54,321 bases of DNA, taken from Salinivirgaceae bacterium (GTDB lineage Bacteria; Bacteroidota; Bacteroidia; Bacteroidales; SZUA-534). Both the position numbers and the translations under genes were made by a program. The stretch spans positions 132,606 to 186,926 of the forward strand of contig JAFVGW010000023.1 in assembly GCA_017474765.1 (NCBI GenBank), given 5' to 3'. A model generated the notes under the pieces. It had not been told where the DNA came from. It worked only from the letters and a program-made list of their open reading frames with translations, and did no database searches. Below, piece after piece: positions 49,423 through 54,321 of the stretch. The first letter of the stretch is position 1. Every line of letters begins with the position of its first letter.

Positions 49423-49761
49423 ATATCCTTGAAATTTTTAACAAGGCGAATGTACGGAATTATACAAAAGAAAGGGCTGTGGATGGGATTTTTCTTTTGA
49501 CAACAGAATTCAGACAACAGACGATGGACTTCAGACAGCGGGCAACAGACTACGAACTATGCGGGAAAATCTTGCGAAAATCAGATAAATCCGCGTTGTC
49601 TGCGTTCCGTTTAAAACCTTCGCTCAATTATCAACAATCGCCCCGTTTTTCTGTTGATAAAAGTTGGTTTTTGGCGCTTGGCAAAGGCGGTCTTTTGGCT
49701 CAAAAATAGTACTTTTAGGCACTTGAAAAATAAGACGAAATTATCAAAAAGTTTAATATAA
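49423..49761. repeat. Divergent gap between clpC and gyrA with phrase-like repeats
   Basis: A 339-base gap. From about 49498 it carries ACAACAGA / CAGACAACAGACGATGG / CTTCAGACAGCGGGCAACAGAC words, then AAATCTTGCGAAAATC and TCCGCGTTGTCTGCGTTCC. The inverted words also occur ahead of the DAHP synthase gene (about 4245-4290). No CIRCE/HrcA box, no CtsR-like box and no clean gyrA promoter are seen. Confidence 0.55.
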
Positions 49762-52287
49762 ATGATTGACGGACAAAGAATTATCAAAATCAATATCGAA
49801 GAGGAGATGAAGTCTTCGTATATTGATTATTCAATGTCGGTGATTGTGGCACGCGCCCTTCCCGACGTGCGCGACGGACTCAAACCTGTACACCGACGAG
49901 TGCTCTTCGGCATGAGCGGCTTGGGTAACACTTCGAGCGCACCATATAAAAAATCGGCCAGAATTGTGGGTGAGGTGATGGGTAAATTCCACCCGCACGG
50001 CGACTCATCAATATACGGCACGCTGGTGCGTATGGCACAGGACTGGGCAATGCGCTATCCGCTTGTCGATGGACAGGGCAACTTCGGCTCAATCGACGGT
50101 GACAGCCCCGCTGCAATGCGTTACACCGAGGCTCGTATGTCGAAGATTGCCGAGGAGATTATCGCCGACATCGACAAGGAGACGGTGGATATGACAATGA
50201 ACTTCGACGAGACGCTGCCAGAGCCCACCGTGATGCCAACAAAAATCCCGAACCTGCTTGTCAACGGCGCTTCGGGTATTGCCGTGGGTATGGCCACCAA
50301 TATGCCGACTCACAACCTTGGCGAGGTGGTCGACGGCCTTTGCGCCACCATTGACAACCCCGACATCACCGTCGATGAACTGCTGCACTACATTAAGGGC
50401 CCCGATTTCCCGACAGGCGGCATAATCTACGGCTATCAGGGCATCCGCGACGCCTACGAGACAGGCCGCGGCCGCATTGTGCTGCGCGGAAAGGTTGAGA
50501 TTGAGAACTCGGAGCACGGAAAATCGCGCATTGTGATTACCGAGATTCCGTACAACGTGAACAAGGCCGAAATGATTAAGCACACGGCCGATTTGGTTAA
50601 CGAGAAGAAGATTGACGGCATTACCAACCTGAACGACGAGTCGGACCGCGAGGGTATGCGCATTGTTTACGATTTGCGCAAAGACGTGGTTCCATCGGTG
50701 GTGCTCAATAAGTTATACAAATTCACCGAACTGCAGTCGTCGTTCAGCGTGAACAATGTGGCTCTGGTTGATGGTCGGCCTTACACGCTGACTCTCAAAG
50801 AGTTGCTTACCAACTTCATTGAACACCGTCACGATGTGGTTACCCGCCGCACTAAATTTGAGTTGCGCAAAGCCGAGGAACGCGCCCATATACTTGAGGG
50901 ATTGATAATTGCAGTTGACAATATCGACGAAGTGATTGCCATTATCCGCGGGTCGAAAACTCCCGACGAGGCTCGCAAGGGCTTGATGGACCGCTTCGCG
51001 CTGACCGAGATTCAGGCCAACGCCATTGTCGAGATGCGTCTGCGCCAACTCACTGGACTGGAGCAAGATAAACTGCGCGCCGAATACGAAAGCATCTGCA
51101 AACTCATTGAACACTTGAAAGCACTGCTCGAGAGCCGCGAACTTCGTATGCAACTCATCAAGGACGAACTTATTGAGATGAAGCAGAAATACGGCGACCC
51201 GCGCCGCACCGAGATTGTTCCCGACGAGGGTGAGTTCAACCCCGAGGATTTCTACGCCGATGAGGACGTGATTATCACCATATCGCACCTTGGCTATATC
51301 AAACGCACGGCTTTGAGCGAGTTCAAGACGCAGAGCCGCGGCGGAGTGGGCTCAAAAGGCAGCAACACCCGCGACGAGGACTTTATTGAGCACATGTACA
51401 ACGCCAACATGCACAGCACAATGCTTTTCTTTACCGAGATGGGCCGCTGCTTCTGGCTCAAGGTTTACGAGATTCCCGAAGGCACACGCACATCGAAAGG
51501 CCGCGCCATTCAGAACCTTCTGCAAATCGACCCGAACGACCGCGTGATGGCATATATTAATGTGAAGACTCTCATCGACGCTGAATACATTCAGAATCAT
51601 TTCATCATGCTCATCTCGAAACAGGGCATTGTGAAGAAGACCAATCTGGAAGCCTACTCACGTCCGCGTCAGAATGGTGTGAACGCCATCAACATCCGCG
51701 AGGACGACCAACTGCTGGCCGCAGCGCTCACCGATGGCAAGAACGAGATTATTCTTGGTGTGAAGAGCGGCAAGGCCGTACGCTTCAACGAGCAGGATGT
51801 CCGTCCGATGGGCCGCACAGCCACTGGCGTCAAGGGCGTAACGCTCGAAAACGGCGACGAGGTTGTGGGCGTTGTGAACGTGGGCGAGGAGAAGCAGGAT
51901 ATTCTGGTTGTTTCGGAAAACGGCTTCGGCAAACGTTCCGACCTTGATGATTACCGCATCACCAAACGTGGCGCAAAGGGTGTTAAAACTTTGAATATCA
52001 CCGACAAAACGGGCGATATGGTAGCCATTATGGGTGTGGTTGACGACGAGGACCTGATGATTATTACCAAAAATGGTCTGACTATCCGCCAGACGGTGGC
52101 CGAGCTGCGTGTGATGGGCCGCGCCACACAGGGCGTCAAACTCATTAAGCTGCGCGCCAACGATGCCATTGCGGCCGTTGAAGTGGTTCCGCACCAAGAC
52201 GAGGAAGAAGCCGCTCAGGAAGGTGAAGCAGACGGTCAAGCCGAAGGTCAGACTGAAGGACAAGCCGAAAATCAGGCCGACGAATAA
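49762..52287 (+). CDS. gyrA: DNA gyrase subunit A
   Basis: An 841-residue type II topoisomerase subunit. The catalytic Tyr121 lies in [11 protein letters not shown]. The quinolone-resistance-determining stretch reads [19 protein letters not shown]: Ser82 (E. coli Ser83) is kept and the E. coli Asp87 position is Gly86. The tower and coiled-coil domains are complete and the C-terminal beta-pinwheel follows, with [10 protein letters not shown] at about 526 as GyrA-box-like motif. The tail is a Gln/Glu/Ala-rich low-complexity stretch of about 30 residues. It starts [19 protein letters not shown], typical for Bacteroidota. Confidence 0.95.
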   Translation: MIDGQRIIKINIEEEMKSSYIDYSMSVIVARALPDVRDGLKPVHRRVLFGMSGLGNTSSAPYKKSARIVGEVMGKFHPHGDSSIYGTLVRMAQDWAMRYPLVDGQGNFGSIDGDSPAAMRYTEARMSKIAEEIIADIDKETVDMTMNFDETLPEPTVMPTKIPNLLVNGASGIAVGMATNMPTHNLGEVVDGLCATIDNPDITVDELLHYIKGPDFPTGGIIYGYQGIRDAYETGRGRIVLRGKVEIENSEHGKSRIVITEIPYNVNKAEMIKHTADLVNEKKIDGITNLNDESDREGMRIVYDLRKDVVPSVVLNKLYKFTELQSSFSVNNVALVDGRPYTLTLKELLTNFIEHRHDVVTRRTKFELRKAEERAHILEGLIIAVDNIDEVIAIIRGSKTPDEARKGLMDRFALTEIQANAIVEMRLRQLTGLEQDKLRAEYESICKLIEHLKALLESRELRMQLIKDELIEMKQKYGDPRRTEIVPDEGEFNPEDFYADEDVIITISHLGYIKRTALSEFKTQSRGGVGSKGSNTRDEDFIEHMYNANMHSTMLFFTEMGRCFWLKVYEIPEGTRTSKGRAIQNLLQIDPNDRVMAYINVKTLIDAEYIQNHFIMLISKQGIVKKTNLEAYSRPRQNGVNAINIREDDQLLAAALTDGKNEIILGVKSGKAVRFNEQDVRPMGRTATGVKGVTLENGDEVVGVVNVGEEKQDILVVSENGFGKRSDLDDYRITKRGAKGVKTLNITDKTGDMVAIMGVVDDEDLMIITKNGLTIRQTVAELRVMGRATQGVKLIKLRANDAIAAVEVVPHQDEEEAAQEGEADGQAEGQTEGQAENQADE

Positions 52288-52311
52288 AATTGCGAAAAGC
52301 ATAAAAATGAG

Positions 52312-52341
52312 AACGGGTAGGGCGACTTACCCGTTTTTTTT
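52312..52341 (+). terminator. Intrinsic terminator after gyrA
   Basis: AACGGGTA (52312-52319) pairs with TACCCGTT (52328-52335) over an 8-base loop, followed by a T run. Confidence 0.85.
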
Positions 52342-52372
52342 ATTGATAATGGTGCTTTTCGTCGTTTTTTGT

Positions 52373-52403
52373 GTTTCAACTTTCAAAGTTAGGACTATAT
52401 TTG
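52373..52403 (+). promoter_or_regulatory. Probable promoter of the TPR protein gene
   Basis: TATATTTG (52396-52403) is a perfect -7 element. A weaker TTTC (52374-52377), 18 bases before it, could be the -33 element; a better TTTG (52368-52371) is 24 bases away, slightly too far. The start would be near 52410, about 23 bases before the ATG. Confidence 0.6.
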
Positions 52404-52432
52404 TGGCAATTAAACTAACAAAAACATAGAAT

Positions 52433-53608
52433 ATGAAACGTTTTGGATTAATGTTTACACTGGTTGCCTTCAGTGCCACAGCAATGGCACAGGGAGCCAA
52501 AGTTACAAGTGCCACCAGCAATATCAAGTACGGACAGTTGGATAAGGCAAAAGAGGCTATCGAGGAAGCAATACTTCACGAGAAAACCAAAGGTCAGGCA
52601 AAAACCTGGATGGTTCGTGGCGATGTTTACAAAGCCATTGCCGAGTCGAAGAACCCTGATATGAAGGCTTTGTGCGCAACCCCGACACGTGTTGCACTTG
52701 ACTCGTACAAGAAGGCCATCGCGCTTGACGCCAAGGGCAATCTGCGTAAGCAAATCAACGCCCAACTATCGTTGATGTCGTTCACGGTTTACAATGCCGC
52801 AATTGAGTTCAACGACAAGAAAGACCTTGTTAATGCATTGGACTGCTTCGAGCAATCGCTTGCAATCGATACTTTGACAGCTCCGGGCAAGGTTGACTCA
52901 GCAATTGTTTACAATGCAGGCTTGGTTGCCGACCAGGGCAAGAATTATGAAAAAGCTCGTTTCTACTACAACCGTTGCCTCGATATCCACTATGGTGGTG
53001 CCCAGATTTACGGCTTGCTTGCCATCATTGACAGAACTCAGGGCGACACTGCAGCCTATCTGGCTATGCTTGATAAAGGTATGAAGGCTTACCCCAACGA
53101 CTGCAATATGTTGCAGGTTGAACTCATCAACCACTATATTGGTCACAACCAGTCGGATAAGGCTCTTGAATATCTGGCGAAAGCTATAGCGAGCGAGCCG
53201 AACAACGTATCGTATTATTTTGCCCAGGGCGCTTTGCTCGACAAGATTGGCAAACCCGATGAGGCAAAAGCATCGTATGACAAGGCTCTTGAAATCAATC
53301 CAGACCACTTCGACTCATGGTTGAACCTTGGCGTTCAGGTTTACAACAAAGCTGTTGAGATGGCTAAGGCTGCCAACGACATTCCGGCCAACAAGCCGAA
53401 AGAGTACGATGCCGCCATTGCCGCTGCTTTTGAGCAGATGAACAAGGCCGTTCCTTACTTTGAGAAGTGCCACAGCATCAATCCTAAAGATGTCTATACA
53501 ATGCAGGTTTTGAAGGAGTGCTACTACAAACTGCGCAGCTCACATCCGGAGTACAACGACAAGTACAATGACATGAAAGCTCAGCTCGATGCTGCAGAGC
53601 AGAAGTAA
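52433..53608 (+). CDS. Exported tetratricopeptide-repeat protein
   Basis: A 391-residue protein with a signal peptide (MKRFGLMFTLVAFSATAMAQ, cut after about residue 19-20). The rest is helical with several TPR units: AKTWMVRGDVYKAIAESK, YNAGLVADQGKNYEKARFYYNRCLDI, DKALEYLAKAIASEPNNVSYYFAQGALLDKIGKPDEAKASYDKALEINPDHFDSWLNLG are clear. It probably acts as a periplasmic or cell-envelope scaffold; no partner is indicated by neighbours. Not a lipoprotein: no Cys at the cleavage site. Confidence 0.88.
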   Translation: MKRFGLMFTLVAFSATAMAQGAKVTSATSNIKYGQLDKAKEAIEEAILHEKTKGQAKTWMVRGDVYKAIAESKNPDMKALCATPTRVALDSYKKAIALDAKGNLRKQINAQLSLMSFTVYNAAIEFNDKKDLVNALDCFEQSLAIDTLTAPGKVDSAIVYNAGLVADQGKNYEKARFYYNRCLDIHYGGAQIYGLLAIIDRTQGDTAAYLAMLDKGMKAYPNDCNMLQVELINHYIGHNQSDKALEYLAKAIASEPNNVSYYFAQGALLDKIGKPDEAKASYDKALEINPDHFDSWLNLGVQVYNKAVEMAKAANDIPANKPKEYDAAIAAAFEQMNKAVPYFEKCHSINPKDVYTMQVLKECYYKLRSSHPEYNDKYNDMKAQLDAAEQK

Positions 53609-53629
53609 TCAATAGTTAACGATAAATTG

Positions 53630-53667
53630 ACGGCCACTTTCGCAATTGAGAGTGGCCGTTTTTTTTT
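53630..53667 (+). terminator. Intrinsic terminator after the TPR gene
   Basis: ACGGCCACT (53630-53638) pairs with AGTGGCCGT (53651-53659) and is followed by eight or nine Ts. Confidence 0.9.
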
Positions 53668-53710
53668 GGAAAAATCATGGTTTCAGTGTGATGGCGAAAC
53701 GTAACTTTTT

Positions 53711-53718
53711 TATTTTTG
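53711..53718 (+). promoter_or_regulatory. Probable -7 element for the last gene
   Basis: TATTTTTG fits TAnnTTTG; the -33 region is not clear. It would give an 80-90 base leader before the ATG at 53809. Confidence 0.4.
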
Positions 53719-53808
53719 TAAATTGTGTGTTTTGTGATTGGAATAATAGGTTCATCTCAAGACCTATTGATGCAAAATACTCAGAATGTTTTAATTAACT
53801 GTTTAATA

Positions 53809-54321
53809 ATGAAAACGTTTTTCAAGAAAATGGTTGTAGCCGTGTGCCTGATGGTTGCGATGGTTGCAAATGCTGAAGCCCAAAACAGTTTTGCCTATCA
53901 GGCAGTTATCCGCACAGCCAAAGGCGAATTGGTCAGCAACAAGGAGATTGCGATGCAGTCCAGTCTCATCTACGACGGAAAAGTAGTCTATTGCGAGACG
54001 CAAACCCCGACCACCAGCCAGTACGGCAACGTGAAGGTTGAGGTGGGCAATGGCCGAAAGGTGAGCGGAGATTTTGCCGCAGTGCCGTGGAGCAGCATGC
54101 AGGTGATGATGAAGATAGAGGCCGACCCCAACGGCGGCACCAATTATATTGACTTGGGAACCATACAGTTGCAGCCTGCGCCATACGCCATGTATGCAAC
54201 GGCGGCCGGAATGGTTAACACCGTTGAGGCAGGAGAGCCCAAATCGGACAGCAATGCTCTTTTCGAGGTTAAAGACAAAGACGGCAATGTGGTGTTCGCC
54301 GTTTATCGCGACGGCGTGCGC
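53809..54321 (+). CDS. Secreted Bacteroidota surface protein, N-terminal part, cut by the window edge
   Basis: An open frame of 171 codons with no stop before the edge. It starts with a signal peptide (MKTFFKKMVVAVCLMVAMVANAEA). The next region, with FAYQAVIRTAKGELVSNKEIAM, TTSQYGNVKVEVG and QLQPAPYAMYATAA, is a repeat-like N-terminal domain shared by many long Bacteroidota surface proteins (FNYQAVvRd...VPYAlyA pattern). Those usually continue as long fibre- or collagen-like surface proteins. Here FEVKDKDGNVVFAVYRDGVR begins the next segment. Function is unknown. Confidence 0.85.
   Translation, partial: MKTFFKKMVVAVCLMVAMVANAEAQNSFAYQAVIRTAKGELVSNKEIAMQSSLIYDGKVVYCETQTPTTSQYGNVKVEVGNGRKVSGDFAAVPWSSMQVMMKIEADPNGGTNYIDLGTIQLQPAPYAMYATAAGMVNTVEAGEPKSDSNALFEVKDKDGNVVFAVYRDGVR

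Overview
The window looks like a chromosome segment of an anaerobic gut- or rumen-type Bacteroidales bacterium. The signs are Bacteroidota-type promoters (TTTG then TAnnTTTG) with little Shine-Dalgarno signal, a UpxY-type antiterminator heading a surface-polysaccharide locus, a GH10 xylanase with a type IX secretion-like C-terminal tail, a DAHP synthase/chorismate mutase fusion, and a DUF6249/ECF sigma cassette. No species can be named from sequence alone.

Layout. (1) 1-1.9 kb, minus strand: the 5' part of guaA and a three-gene ECF sigma cassette. (2) 2.1-10.3 kb, plus strand: an aromatic amino acid cluster of pheA, tyrA, DAHP synthase/chorismate mutase, aroB, aroD, aroA, an acyl-ACP thioesterase-like gene and aroC. 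An 18-residue leader peptide with nine Phe/Tyr codons precedes it, followed by mutually exclusive antiterminator and terminator hairpins: a complete-looking ribosome-mediated attenuator. aroE, aroK and the final aminotransferase are not here. (3) 10.3-11.3 kb: a NYN-domain protein. (4) 11.6-39.3 kb: a surface polysaccharide locus. It holds upxY, aminotransferases, a dTDP-3-acetamido-3,6-dideoxyhexose module (fdtA/C/B-like), flippase, polymerase, four putative glycosyltransferases, two acetyltransferases, a wecA-like initiating enzyme with its SDR partner, wbuC and an O-antigen ligase-like protein with an extra jelly-roll-like domain. Two tailoring sets stand out. One is a nucleotidyltransferase-aminotransferase fusion with an opine-dehydrogenase-like enzyme and a TagF-like phosphotransferase. 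The other is a phosphonate pathway: cytidylyltransferase-PEP mutase fusion, phosphonopyruvate decarboxylase and a reductase in place of the usual transaminase. Together they predict a polysaccharide carrying CMP-activated headgroups, one probably a 2-hydroxyethylphosphonate-type group. Two toxin-antitoxin-like cassettes lie inside the locus: a DUF3990/DUF3791-like group whose main gene is cut by an amber codon, and a RelE/ParE pair inserted in the phosphonate genes with its own promoter. The middle of the locus (about 17.3-34.7 kb) is clearly more AT-rich than its flanks. (5) 39.3-42.7 kb: yraN, the GH10 xylanase and tRNA-Arg(UCU). (6) 42.7-54.3 kb: housekeeping genes xerD, pta, ackA, map, clpC and gyrA, then a TPR lipoprotein-like/periplasmic protein and the start of a surface protein cut by the window edge.

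Intergenic gaps in the aromatic cluster and around upxY hold simple, phrase-like repeats (tandem 7-mers, AATTAACAATT words, CTAAACTTTAAAC words) and a short palindrome family. The best candidates for undescribed biology are the pheA leader attenuator, the dual cytidylyl-activated tailoring system of the polysaccharide, and the toxin-antitoxin pair embedded in and translationally coupled to the phosphonate operon.
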